DNA from: Methanobacteriota archaeon
GTDB taxonomy: Archaea > Thermoplasmatota > Poseidoniia > Poseidoniales > Poseidoniaceae
NCBI GenBank assembly: GCA_002689345.1
Contig: NZFU01000021.1
Span: 1-41,567, forward strand
Reading direction: 5' to 3'
Length of the DNA stretch: 41,567 bases
In this document: in pieces, positions 13,001 through 20,669 of the stretch
Numbering within the stretch: position 1 is the first letter of the stretch
How the letters are laid out: each line of letters begins with the position of its first letter
Translations under genes and position numbers: made by a program
Notes under the pieces: model-generated
Databases searched by the model: none
What the model was told of the DNA's origin: nothing
Seen by the model: the letters and a program-made list of their open reading frames with translations, nothing else

Positions 13001-13059
13001 AGGCATTGACTCGAGTAGCTAACGAGATTGGACAGGTTGGAGAAATTCCAAACCGATGA
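4096..13059 (+). CDS. Giant (about 2987 aa) secreted protein: TSP3-type Ca-binding repeats, transglutaminase-like domain, tandem Ig-like/carboxypeptidase-regulatory-like domains, TM, C-terminal DUF4129-like domain
   Basis: Many DxDxDGxxD repeats (approx. 4315-6360); Tgl-like block RAKEGTCSEFTTVFVTMARLAGLPARFVTGYKGG (7030-7140); repeated 90-110 aa beta-sandwich units; TM FWFYVFLMGFLGGVTAFVVL near 12640-12700; tail with DUF4129-like MREAIFECYESLVHIL..RDFETVREFE. True start may be ATG 4168. Confidence 0.9.
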   Translation: MCMNNTPFALSAFGGTVTPVLALRMSSIQSSARPKLLRELDEKKFKSIGLAMLMLLSTIASIEFVSFTALAATDQDGDGLTYGLEYLINTQPNDWDSDNDQLPDGWEWQYGLDPLSASNSDGAIGDPDGDGFSNLQEYNYLQPSNWDLSSTTSVLDNGVWWNGTVPVNNWDEENAMQYNQLACGASGADGTGSIILCDEDPVGNICTDGFDNDKDGMVDSNDNDFDGDADCATNDDDGDGVFDEDPMGWDTDGDGMPDGWEASNGLNATSPSNADGANGDPDGDGLINIYEYVNPSWTTTCGGQPCYRPGPTGSFTETTTPCSPHLGIGPGGCATMTAETDGVTSTNPLDSDTDNDGLNDSHEALTLLTDPTNVDTDADGINDGIEINGQYGFPAQASDPRNNNTDGDAFDDGDEDKNGNGVIDSNETDPTRREDSGDFDNDGLENWQENLSCTLWNVADTDFGGINDGDESNASHGTDPCDSLLVFTSTIGPSAYNSGSSQLTVADGSGFSPSGGIAYYNNSGTYTQFSYAGEVNSVLQGVFVSPPSGASSVDARNNSWCHDISGGSFPSYCDDDYSDSDGDGLADWEETLGVYGYFSNPTLADSDNDGVNDFDEILVDTDPMQPCDNTLDDDGDGLNNYFEITTGCDNSWIGITNGSQDIWTTDENNEDTDSGGVNDKQEYFDSTNPENDPTDDIFPDDFDGDKIPDAVENQTGTDWRNPDTDGGGMLDGDECPQQFWFTNCQGSPFNPWDPSDDVMQNDVIFWANNTSGVVDLNRVHLWRVHTYDFYTGAAYGLETDVHSASEVSIPYTNNTHLASSNYANDTVAWNLAFANPMMSGKVPMPAYQFNITFWSDASLAMTRTNDTHSYEISAGLLDAVWVEEYEYWFDWATLSANTIAGTNSSYETIVPDFFTNSSLPESLVLNVTNDVISNAGATDAYSKADAIATFLRDGNSTFDFKRNYNGSGSAPEADLTFEVLNRAKEGTCSEFTTVFVTMARLAGLPARFVTGYKGGTWTGNGYAVYGGNLAQWGEVRLEMSPGSGGDDLGWIPFDACPDPEEIEVVNLTWSPTTYDREGLVDVNVTGTLQFVDNTTAIPDITLRGYVVSVDDIGNVPGSAASIDNLFGTITTDANGNFAMNGTMESPAAPGFASIVLEHIQSGYVSHDGLDMGVFINMTDDSVINHSEPGPIDQPVLGAGATTVLSGQLLFENNKTSGSQDLGNLEVWLEFISSEDGTTNLSGMVGPGGVWEINVTLDELETKTNVSATLGFSGWQDTSQSVGGPQFHLRPSTHSITLDIRDAPNLTAVIEGPGANDSILQIDELVYINGSAMSFGASPAALSGNLSFGMRELNGGGTFVELFNQSVNGAFTITHILDMNNTTVKAGEIELELVFYPDNLEATDSLNTSGTPWWLQGLLFFELQANPQLRGNDVGIIVQVTDHLGGQFDLNLSGTFTFDFDGTNVNTTSDPDSSTISPTFTTNANLFAGDYVFDMAFGGNEYFLSSSNSSSLRIMGTVDITVTVIDDWTYLGNTTWLVGDFTDAVHGTAILGNDSIIMAQLLTPSGIVDLANGMLNNTTGTYNITITAPNNFPSSVYDIEVITDFDSPSQIGGAYFQWVDNAVPPALPQIPSTPWGIESEVTLAPPPNADVIAVMNTSVDITVRVGDVADNSNVSGAQVNYILDYGGANISLGNAISAADGNATLTWLVSSIDPGQYVLRMEVLDDVSSPKIAGATRHYGNFTDINVTVQVPSNIRVDTIPSTVTAGVNFQVIGQIEDGDNSSRNLTSAVALEMFWLDNPDEKLVNGVYTTMNGSFNFSVPTDVLNNGTLRGPRSFIISVVDGSSPFYLTDSSNHSILVQGVTLFENVQPLNPIVRNRGEDVNITLQMVESSNMWQPLGGYTIDVLFDDTWLPSNTTDSQGRTNFTYSIPFDQPLGLITISLYYNGSFDLLPTQRNLSTVTIRSITIMVVDPIIANPVAGESFAITGSIESDNGSALQLRNGDPLTANVLFTIDGLATGFTLSNGQIQADGNWTASIMLSSGFSAGTHIAEAQYIPSVNYYSGSSANQSFDSRGFTTLSFIAPSLDGVNLPSLNDRTDRGDDVNARLQLFDNTGAAVVGVQVTVSLNGTAVTTIGTTDSMGTIDVNLTVPTTIDVGFHDLSAEFLGTPGTTGLIGDTDDVTFVVLAQTVVNITESSPAITAGEILYVNGTLLDDLGNSLQIDGNDSIAVVYLLIDGVPVSSVQSNAGDGMFMFAWNSPESIGAGPHNIQVKFTGGRDWVDPIGEGDSANPDFYHPSTDSVNFTVAVPTKILLITPGGQVDREDVLTVQGRLLDLVDNPLEGETIEIWLGGNFLTNVTTTNDGTFTAVHPVPADAELGPVVLETRYNGSIQYLPSTNDGTWNIYSKILVQVNIESPLAVEQLTTIDGFVGDNQMNPLSNMIVLVSIEGISIGNATTDSNGNFSFNWQVPNIFSDGNHTVEADVPAQGWYRSGQGNTTFFLAHRTGMTVSIVDNDVTRDDFWEISGTLYDVDSATNEGLGNEIITISIGGVEVATTTTTPNGAFTTTIRAESSYDRGNHIMTFAFAGSTGHLPVDSNKTVTVWADVIVYIDSANTYVVRGDSVENRIQITGRVTEIGGQGVLIDGATLILGDGIDCDSSGNDNRCINIENVVWNGGTYTIIATAPTWMEPGQMQLNVQAPQNSSLYLRTGNQWTPDIAIRINLKTPINVDIEPIIEDEQEVIMGDLELIAEDSDEGVEGIAITIYLEHANGTRLDEVVIATDSEGKASFEFNAEPPYGDASNWGELTLKMSLAPNFIISDDSMTEFNTQYNSGVQPDYTYEDEGNSIFNSFWFYVFLMGFLGGVTAFVVLRKRAEDAAKELADIFSYTAELLAAGDSMREAIFECYESLVHILMGRGFLRRDFETVREFEMAIRAALPNLSEESLSALDSIFEEARYSRHEMGQVHKANAQEALTRVANEIGQVGEIPNR

Positions 13060-13060
13060 T

Positions 13061-13480
13061 TTACCATCGAATGTCGAGAATGCCACCGTTGATTGTGGCT
13101 TTAATTGAGTCGTAATTTGCAGGTAGAGGTAGATTTCTCTCAAAGTTTCCAACTCTAAGCTTGAGGATGCTATGTCCTTCAATTAGACCCTTAGACAAAT
13201 CGACTGATTCGGTTTCAGCCCCGTGCAGTGGGATGGAAAGGCCGTCACTGTGTCTTCGACCATTCAATTCTTCAATGATCCAGTTCAAACGCCTTTCTGG
13301 TGCGATTTCATCCATGTGTCTTTCAGGTAATTCTCCAGAAGTTACCAGCATCATTGTATGGCGATCACGAACTTCTCCAAGGTGGTCACCTGATAATTCA
13401 AAGGCAGCGTGTAATTCACTCGGGGTTGCATCAAGACCGTCACTGACAGTCTGAATTTCGACTTCTTCCCACTCTTCCAT
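13061..13480 (-). CDS. Small Hsp20/alpha-crystallin-like (or CS-domain-like) protein, divergent
   Basis: C-terminus NLPLPANYDSIKATINGGILDIRW resembles the Hsp20 'LP..vd..kikA.y.nGvL.v' signature. The rest is not recognised. Confidence 0.5.
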   Translation of the reverse strand: MEEWEEVEIQTVSDGLDATPSELHAAFELSGDHLGEVRDRHTMMLVTSGELPERHMDEIAPERRLNWIIEELNGRRHSDGLSIPLHGAETESVDLSKGLIEGHSILKLRVGNFERNLPLPANYDSIKATINGGILDIRW

Positions 13481-13515
13481 AGTTACCCCTCCTGTGGCCG
13501 AACATATTGAACCTT

Positions 13516-15576
13516 TCAGATGTCGACCTCTCGCTTGACCTTCGAGAAAAATCGTTTTGCAAATCTTCCCGAGCCCTCTGCATCACCTACCTGATTCATC
13601 TTAGTATCAGGTGGATAGCAAATCGAATAGGTTCTGTCTGTATTACGGCGATCTAGTAGTACGATTAATGCACGGTCCCCCATTGCTCTAATCGGTCTGC
13701 CCATTGCCTGAAGAATTGTATTTATCGCAGGTTGTGAATTAGCATATCTCCAGAAATTAGATTTTCCAAATTTATCTTTGATATATTCTCCATATGATTT
13801 CTGAAATACGGAAGGTGGGGCGTTTTGTATTCCGACACAAATTACGGTGTCTAAAAGGCCTCCTGCGTAATCGACACCTTCTGATAACCTGCCATTGAAT
13901 ACTCCTGCCAACAGTACCTTTTTGCCCATTTTAGGGGCTTCCTCTAGGTCGACCAATAGGGCATTGATGTCCTTTTTGTTCCAGGTTTTCGATTCGACCA
14001 TCTTCTTGACCCCGGGAATAAAGAATGTCTCAAAAATATTGTTCAAGGCTTTGTATGAAGGAACGAAAACAGCGACATTTCCTGGTGTGTTTTGCACAAT
14101 CGAATAGATGTGTTCACGTATTTTCTTATCATTTTCAGCACCCCTAGCGCGATAAAGTGTGGTTACATCTGTGGCAACAACAATTGGCCGTCTCTCTTTT
14201 GCGAAAGGAGATGGCAGAATTGACTCTCCACGCATTTCTTTGGTAATGCCAAGTAAATCTGCAAACATATTGGGGGGGTCTAATGTCCCAGACATCAGAA
14301 TCGCCCCAGCAACATCTTCAAAGATTGGTCCAGCAACTAATCCTGCATCTAACAGGTGCGTGATTATTCGACCATCCTTCCCTTCACCTTCGAAAACTAG
14401 GCAAAGGGCCGGCCCACTTCCAAATCGGTCTAATACGTCGATTAGGTGAGACAAAAGATGTGCTGAAGGCTCATTATCTCCATCTTCATCAATTTCTACC
14501 TCATTTGTTTCTAGTAATTGTTTGAACATTTTTAGACGGATTATTGTATCGGGATTAGCAAAAGTGTTTGCTTCGCCAGTAAGGGTTGACTGATTTGCAA
14601 TGGCAGCAACTGCATCGAAGGATTCGTTGAGCCAAGATAGTACGTCACTGGCTTGAATTAACATTTCATTATTGGAATCAAGTTCTGCAATCATTCTTCG
14701 GAATTCTCTAGTAAGAACTAATCTAAATTCCTTGCATACCGCTAGGCTCCAAGATTTTAGCATGATGGCATCGCTCATAGCATCATTAAGTGCAGCAACT
14801 CGCTGCAAATTACCAAGATGCTCTTCTACCTCACTTGCTGCATTTCTAACCATTATGGGTGTCAATCTTCGTTGCATTCCCATTCTTACTCTGTCGGGTA
14901 GATTATGTGCTTCGTCCACGATGATTATTAGATCATCAAGCCGTAAATCCATAGCCTTCAAAGAGGCATTTCTAACCCCTTCAATGAATAAATGATTGTA
15001 ATCACATACTATGATTTGAGCCTCTTTCGCAGCATTTCTAGCCGCCTTCCATGGGCAAGTCTGTCTTTTCTCACCATCTTCCATGTGAGTTTTGCTCATC
15101 TCAACCAACTCGTCTACATGCATTGGGTCAGAAAGGATTCTTCTTTCAAACCCAGGAGCATTTGTCATCCAAGGACGGCATTGCTTGTTTTTACGATGGT
15201 TCGAGCAGAGCAATGAGAAACTTACTCCGCGGTTTCCAGCAAATGGCTCAACGCACATTCCAGATTGACCAATCATATCGACAAGAGTGATTTTTTCTTG
15301 TTCGCGCATGTCATTTATTCTACGAACAGTATCGACTACAATTTTGTGTTGACTTTGTCTTGGAGTAAGAAACATGATCGTTTTTCGTTCAGGACTAGAA
15401 GATGCAAATTCCAATGCTGCAGCTAGTGCTGCTGCTGTTTTACCGATTCCAGTTGGTGCACTGGCGAGATGTGCGCCACCTTTGGCCAGCGTATCCAAGC
15501 ATGCCGCAATCATCTCCGGCTGCCCTTCCCTAGGTGTGGGATGAGCGAGCCAAGATAGTCCGGCTACTTCACGCAT
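13516..15576 (-). CDS. XPD/Rad3-family (DinG-like) superfamily 2 DNA helicase with probable Fe-S cluster
   Basis: Walker A SAPTGIGKTAAALAAAL, DEAH (IIVDEAHNLPDRVR), Cys residues in the Fe-S region (GMCVEP, LLCSNH, KQCRPW, QTCPWK), C-terminal QAMGRPIRAMGD. Confidence 0.92.
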   Translation of the reverse strand: MREVAGLSWLAHPTPREGQPEMIAACLDTLAKGGAHLASAPTGIGKTAAALAAALEFASSSPERKTIMFLTPRQSQHKIVVDTVRRINDMREQEKITLVDMIGQSGMCVEPFAGNRGVSFSLLCSNHRKNKQCRPWMTNAPGFERRILSDPMHVDELVEMSKTHMEDGEKRQTCPWKAARNAAKEAQIIVCDYNHLFIEGVRNASLKAMDLRLDDLIIIVDEAHNLPDRVRMGMQRRLTPIMVRNAASEVEEHLGNLQRVAALNDAMSDAIMLKSWSLAVCKEFRLVLTREFRRMIAELDSNNEMLIQASDVLSWLNESFDAVAAIANQSTLTGEANTFANPDTIIRLKMFKQLLETNEVEIDEDGDNEPSAHLLSHLIDVLDRFGSGPALCLVFEGEGKDGRIITHLLDAGLVAGPIFEDVAGAILMSGTLDPPNMFADLLGITKEMRGESILPSPFAKERRPIVVATDVTTLYRARGAENDKKIREHIYSIVQNTPGNVAVFVPSYKALNNIFETFFIPGVKKMVESKTWNKKDINALLVDLEEAPKMGKKVLLAGVFNGRLSEGVDYAGGLLDTVICVGIQNAPPSVFQKSYGEYIKDKFGKSNFWRYANSQPAINTILQAMGRPIRAMGDRALIVLLDRRNTDRTYSICYPPDTKMNQVGDAEGSGRFAKRFFSKVKREVDI

Positions 15577-15648
15577 GTAGGGATGCCTTCGTCGAAGGTA
15601 TTTGAGGTTGAGGTTGTTGACGGCGCGGTCGCACCGGTTGAGTAATTT

Positions 15649-15673
15649 GCACCCGGATGTGGGGTCCGGGTGC
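15649..15673. other. Perfect 9-bp GC-rich hairpin GCACCCGGA-TGTGGGG-TCCGGGTGC
   Basis: Exact inverted repeat in the intergenic region downstream (minus sense) of the 59-aa ORF. Confidence 0.7.
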
Positions 15674-15691
15674 GTGTGGAACTAATCCTGC

Positions 15692-15871
15692 TCAACAAGC
15701 GGGATTGGAATCGGAGTCCCCCCGGTTTGCCGGGGGGACGTTTGTTGGGTAGCCAGTTTGTGCTAATTTAGCACGTAGACGCAGTGCAGCGAAACCGATG
15801 TTACCTGGCATTGTAACATCAGTTCGGAAGGCGGGAGTACTATCGTTTCCAATTTTGTCCTCCCAGCGCAT
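15692..15871 (-). CDS. Unannotated 59-aa small ORF MRWEDKIGNDSTPAFRTDVTMPGNIGFAALRLRAKLAQTGYPTNVPPANRGDSDSNPAC
   Basis: Read by hand on the minus strand: ATG at 15871, stop TGA at 15694-15692, GGAGGGG Shine-Dalgarno-like stretch just upstream. Codon use resembles neighbouring genes. Absent from the supplied track, apparently due to a 60-aa minimum. Confidence 0.55.
   Translation of the reverse strand: MRWEDKIGNDSTPAFRTDVTMPGNIGFAALRLRAKLAQTGYPTNVPPANRGDSDSNPAC
15716..15739. other. Perfect 10-bp GC-rich hairpin GTCCCCCCGG-TTTG-CCGGGGGGAC
   Basis: Exact inverted repeat with a 4-nt loop; falls in the C-terminal codons of the 59-aa ORF. Confidence 0.7.
15797..15820. other. 8-bp hairpin GATGTTAC-CTGGCATT-GTAACATC
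   Basis: Exact inverted repeat inside the 59-aa ORF. Confidence 0.55.
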
Positions 15872-15909
15872 TTTCCCATCCCCTCCATTATGTGGCTCTC
15901 ACCCTGTTT

Positions 15910-16308
15910 TCACTCAGTGAACTCCTTGCGTCTTACAGTCTTGCTTCTGGATTCTTCTAAACCATCAGCGAGAATTTCATTTAATGCCGCTTCTTCTTGT
16001 ATTAGGCGGCGTACATAATCCTGCAGTCCTTGAGATGCAGCTTGTTCGGGACTAATTCCCTGGAGTTCGTATAGGTCTCCAAGTCTGCTCTTCATCGAGC
16101 GCCCTACTGGAATTTTAATTGTGTCCATATCTGGGAGTAGAGGTTGGCCATCTAGGAACAAACGTATTGCTGCTCTAATGACATCACTTCTGTTTCTTGC
16201 TCCGTCGAGTCCAACGCGAGCATCTAGAAGAGCGATCTCTTCATCGGTAATTCGCAATGAAACTAGCGTGCTAGGTGTGGTCATCCGCTTCCCTCGTACC
16301 ACTTCCAC
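15910..16308 (-). CDS. Ribbon-helix-helix (CopG/Arc-type) transcriptional regulator
   Basis: TLVSLRITDEEIALLDARVGLDGARNRSDVIRAAIRLFLDG is a classic RHH N-terminus; extended C-terminal region. Confidence 0.85.
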   Translation of the reverse strand: MEVVRGKRMTTPSTLVSLRITDEEIALLDARVGLDGARNRSDVIRAAIRLFLDGQPLLPDMDTIKIPVGRSMKSRLGDLYELQGISPEQAASQGLQDYVRRLIQEEAALNEILADGLEESRSKTVRRKEFTE

Positions 16309-16332
16309 ATAACATCCGGTATATAATATGTA

Positions 16333-16370
16333 TTACAAATGATGACAAATTGACTTACAGATGATTACAA
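16333..16370. repeat. Two imperfect 16-bp direct repeats TTACArATGATkACAA at 22-bp spacing, candidate operator
   Basis: TTACAAATGATGACAA (16333-16348) and TTACAGATGATTACAA (16355-16370), 14/16 identical, in the divergent RHH/wHTH promoter next to GTATATAATATG. Confidence 0.6.
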
Positions 16371-16393
16371 GATAACTGACGTATTGGAGCACA

Positions 16394-16732
16394 TTGAAAT
16401 GTAGAATGTCTCAGCGATGCATCATGGTCGGCAATCTTCACTTCCTCCGCCGACTAGGAATTCCAGGAAGTGCTGTAACTGTACTTTCTGAGTTGTCCAA
16501 CGGGGAAAAGACAACTACAGAAATGTCGAAATCCTCTGGTTTGTCAAGAAGTGCAATAATTAATGGAATAAAATATTGGCAAGAAGTTGGAGTAGCCAAG
16601 CGATTTGAAACGAACAAATGGCAAATCACTCAATTATCTCATGTTACCGATTTAACATCAATATTGAAAGATGAAGAGAGTGAATTGATTACTTCAATAG
16701 CCAAACTTGATCAAATCCTCATTGATGTCTGA
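16394..16732 (+). CDS. Winged-helix/HTH (MarR/ArsR-like) regulator
   Basis: LRRLGIPGSAVTVLSELSNGEKTTTEMSKSSGLSRSAIINGIKYWQEVGVAKRF fits a wHTH. Start may be a downstream ATG (16406 or 16424). Confidence 0.7.
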   Translation: MKCRMSQRCIMVGNLHFLRRLGIPGSAVTVLSELSNGEKTTTEMSKSSGLSRSAIINGIKYWQEVGVAKRFETNKWQITQLSHVTDLTSILKDEESELITSIAKLDQILIDV

Positions 16733-16773
16733 AATGGTAATCCTCAAACAGTATAATCTCCGCAGGTGAAAAT

Positions 16774-17220
16774 ATGACACTAGTACCGAGCCGTGGTTTG
16801 CATCTTTACATAGAGGTCCTTCGTACTGCTTTAGATGACAGTATTGTGACCGATGACGAAGCATCTATTCTAAAAGTCCTGGCAGTAGCTTTAGGAATCT
16901 CTCCATCTAATGTCGGTGACGCTCTAGATGTGGCTCGTGGGATTGATCCATCTCCTATATCAAACCCAGAACAATATTCCTCTCATCAGATGGGAGATGT
17001 AACAACTTACCAATCCGCTTTGGTAGCAGCACTCGATGACGAAGTAATTACTGAGGACGAATGGGCAATGCTGGATAGTTTGAGAAATCTATTCGGGATT
17101 CAGCCTGACCAACACGCCTTGATTGAAGAGGCTATCAGAGCAATGTCTGAATCTGATGAGAACGGTGTACGTCGACTTGAGCGTCTGGAACGCTTCAACA
17201 CTGTCTGTCCCTGTGCCTAA
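16774..17220 (+). CDS. Small acidic protein with internal duplication, TerB/EF-hand-like in appearance, C-terminal CPCA
   Basis: Two 35-aa units YIEVLRTALDDSIVTDDEASILKVLAVALGISPSN and YQSALVAALDDEVITEDEWAMLDSLRNLFGIQPDQ, 14/35 identical. Confidence 0.6.
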   Translation: MTLVPSRGLHLYIEVLRTALDDSIVTDDEASILKVLAVALGISPSNVGDALDVARGIDPSPISNPEQYSSHQMGDVTTYQSALVAALDDEVITEDEWAMLDSLRNLFGIQPDQHALIEEAIRAMSESDENGVRRLERLERFNTVCPCA

Positions 17221-17259
17221 GGTACTCTAGTTTAGGCAACGCTTGTAAGGGGCCTTTAG

Positions 17260-18660
<1,401 letters not shown>

Positions 18661-18727
18661 TTCGCCTATACGAATCATATATCTGATCGACCACCGATAT
18701 AGCGGTAACTAGAATCTGTTACTAAAT

Positions 18728-19276
18728 TCAGAATTCACCGAATCCAAAAATAATCATTACGGCTGAATATATTATTGCAATGGTGGCAAAAATAATGTCG
18801 AATATCATTCCAGTCATCGAGCCTCCGTTTGATTGACCTGTAGATGTTTGCCAATCCGATTTACCCTTGTAATATGCGGCATCCATTAAGAAGGCAATCG
18901 CAAATGAAAAACAGCAGACTGAATTGCTAATGGCATATGCTGAGCCTTCGGCCCCATATCCAATACTACCCACTGTGCCGAAATAGACTAACAATCCAAA
19001 ACCTATAGCGAGGTAAGACCAATTTCTATAATTTACATCAGGACGATAATTTAGGTCTATGTAAATCACTTGTTGTTGTTGAGGGGCCATCATTGGTTGA
19101 CCCTGTAGCACTCTAGGATCAACTTGTTGTTGATGCACTACCGGTATTTGATTTTGAACTGGATTTGGATTTACATATTGCTGTGTTACAATATATTGTG
19201 GGTCTGGAGAATTAGTTCCATCTTCCGGTTGCATGATAAATTCTAGAGGTGAATGGTATTGAGGTTTGTCCTTCAC
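18728..19276 (-). CDS. Membrane protein with Pro/Gln-rich N-terminus, unknown function
   Basis: 182-aa ORF, N-terminal QQQ-rich segment then several hydrophobic helices. Confidence 0.6.
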   Translation of the reverse strand: MKDKPQYHSPLEFIMQPEDGTNSPDPQYIVTQQYVNPNPVQNQIPVVHQQQVDPRVLQGQPMMAPQQQQVIYIDLNYRPDVNYRNWSYLAIGFGLLVYFGTVGSIGYGAEGSAYAISNSVCCFSFAIAFLMDAAYYKGKSDWQTSTGQSNGGSMTGMIFDIIFATIAIIYSAVMIIFGFGEF

Positions 19277-19347
19277 AAGAATATATAATCAGGATTTGAC
19301 AATAACACTCAAGTGTAATCTTGCTGAAAAAGTGTTTATGATTACAT

Positions 19348-19620
19348 TTAGTCATCAGCTGGTGAATTACCATAGGCCGCAAGTGCTATTCCAATTATGA
19401 TAAAAATAATGGTTTCAGTCAAAGAGAAATAATAAGTTGATAGACTCAATTTTGTAATGTCTGGGAAACCAAATTTTGAGATATTAATAATTAGTTTGAC
19501 AATAAAAAATAATGCTAATACTGTGCCAGATACAGAAATATACCAAGATTTTATCGAATTAAACTCTTTCTCAATTTTCCTGCGTTTTTTCTTTCTCATC
19601 CTCTTAAGTTCAGATGACAT
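19348..19620 (-). CDS. Small membrane protein (2 TM), unknown
   Basis: 90-aa ORF, basic N-terminus MRKKKRRKIEKE then two hydrophobic helices. Confidence 0.5.
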   Translation of the reverse strand: MSSELKRMRKKKRRKIEKEFNSIKSWYISVSGTVLALFFIVKLIINISKFGFPDITKLSLSTYYFSLTETIIFIIIGIALAAYGNSPADD

Positions 19621-19672
19621 AAAATGCCTTATCCAAGCTTAGTAATTAAGGTGATTGCATTCCACCCTGAGT

Positions 19673-19897
19673 TTAGCGATTAGAAAATAGATGCGCAGGT
19701 GGAGGGGCAATAGGTGGAGGGGGAATTGGCGTGGTAATTGGAATACGCTGAGTATAGTTTGGAGCTGGCGCAGACTTAGTTGCCCAGATATTTTCTGGCT
19801 TACTCTTACGTCTTTTTATCGCTCTTGTAGTAAGTAATCCTGCCAGTACAACAATCAATCCGCTAAGTGCATATATCAGGATATTTGCCTCGACCAT
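19673..19897 (-). CDS. Small single-TM protein with Pro-rich tail, unknown
   Basis: 74-aa ORF: N-terminal TM ILIYALSGLIVVLAGLLTT, C-terminal PITTPIPPPPIAPPPA. Confidence 0.45.
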   Translation of the reverse strand: MVEANILIYALSGLIVVLAGLLTTRAIKRRKSKPENIWATKSAPAPNYTQRIPITTPIPPPPIAPPPAHLFSNR

Positions 19898-19974
19898 ACA
19901 CTTATTTTCTCACAACAGTATATGAATAGTTGTTAGAAAGCACATATTTCTCCAATCAGGAGATTCAATGAAAT

Positions 19975-20214
19975 CTAAATTGCAGTAGGTGCTACGTGGC
20001 CATCTTTTTTGTCATCAGGTTTCCTGACTCTAGACCAAACGCCGCCCATCAATTCTTCATGATGATCTCCACAATAGTGGAAACGACGGTAAGCTTCACG
20101 GAATGAGTATGCCTTCTTTCCAGTGGCCACTAAGTATCCTTCTGGAGAGAGTCGAGAGATGATATCTCCTACTGCTCCACAACCTGGATAATCGCAGACA
20201 GCATCTTCTCCCAT
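19975..20214 (-). CDS. Small putative zinc-binding protein
   Basis: CDYPGCGAVGD ... HYCGDHHEEL Cys/His arrangement in 79 aa. Confidence 0.6.
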   Translation of the reverse strand: MGEDAVCDYPGCGAVGDIISRLSPEGYLVATGKKAYSFREAYRRFHYCGDHHEELMGGVWSRVRKPDDKKDGHVAPTAI

Positions 20215-20257
20215 AACTTCACCTAAATGCTCGTCCCGTTTTAATGATTGTAATTTA

Positions 20258-20665
20258 TCATGACTCTTCTTCGGTTTCAGCAGGAGTAATTACCAGCAAA
20301 GGAACGTTGGCTTCAATCGATTGTCCCTCTTCACAGTGAATCTCTGTAACCGTGCCACTAACAGGTGCTTGAATTTCGTTCTGCATCTTCATCGCTTCTA
20401 AAATCATGACAACATGTCCTTCTTCGACTTCATCGCCAATCGAAACTTCAACAGTGACAACTTTACCTGGAATATTTGCACTTACCTTTCCAGATTTCTT
20501 GGATTTACCACCTGAGGATCGCTTTTTCTTAGGCGCAGGTCCAGCATCTGGAACATTAATCTCGAAGGTTTCTCCACCTACGGTTGCTTTCCAGATCTCT
20601 CCATCTTGCTCGAGTTCAACTTCAAACTCTTCACCGTTGACTATGACTTTACGAGTTTCACCCAT
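20258..20665 (-). CDS. Biotin carboxyl carrier protein / biotinyl subunit of acyl-CoA carboxylase
   Basis: VVMILEAMKMQNEIQAPVSGTVTEIHCEEGQSIEANVPLLVI with the AMKM biotinylation motif; SD GGAGGTGA upstream; next to a carboxyltransferase. Confidence 0.93.
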   Translation of the reverse strand: MGETRKVIVNGEEFEVELEQDGEIWKATVGGETFEINVPDAGPAPKKKRSSGGKSKKSGKVSANIPGKVVTVEVSIGDEVEEGHVVMILEAMKMQNEIQAPVSGTVTEIHCEEGQSIEANVPLLVITPAETEEES

Positions 20666-20669
20666 TTTT

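Noticed and set aside
15641-15740. Possible tRNA-like element from the GC-rich hairpins
   Set aside because: No D-arm or GTTCRA T-loop arrangement and no 7-bp acceptor pairing found.
15797-15845. Possible SRP RNA helix 8 (TTCGGAAGGCGGGAG)
   Set aside because: Resembles GGAAGG only partly, the rest of the SRP fold is not evident and the stretch reads as codons of the 59-aa ORF.
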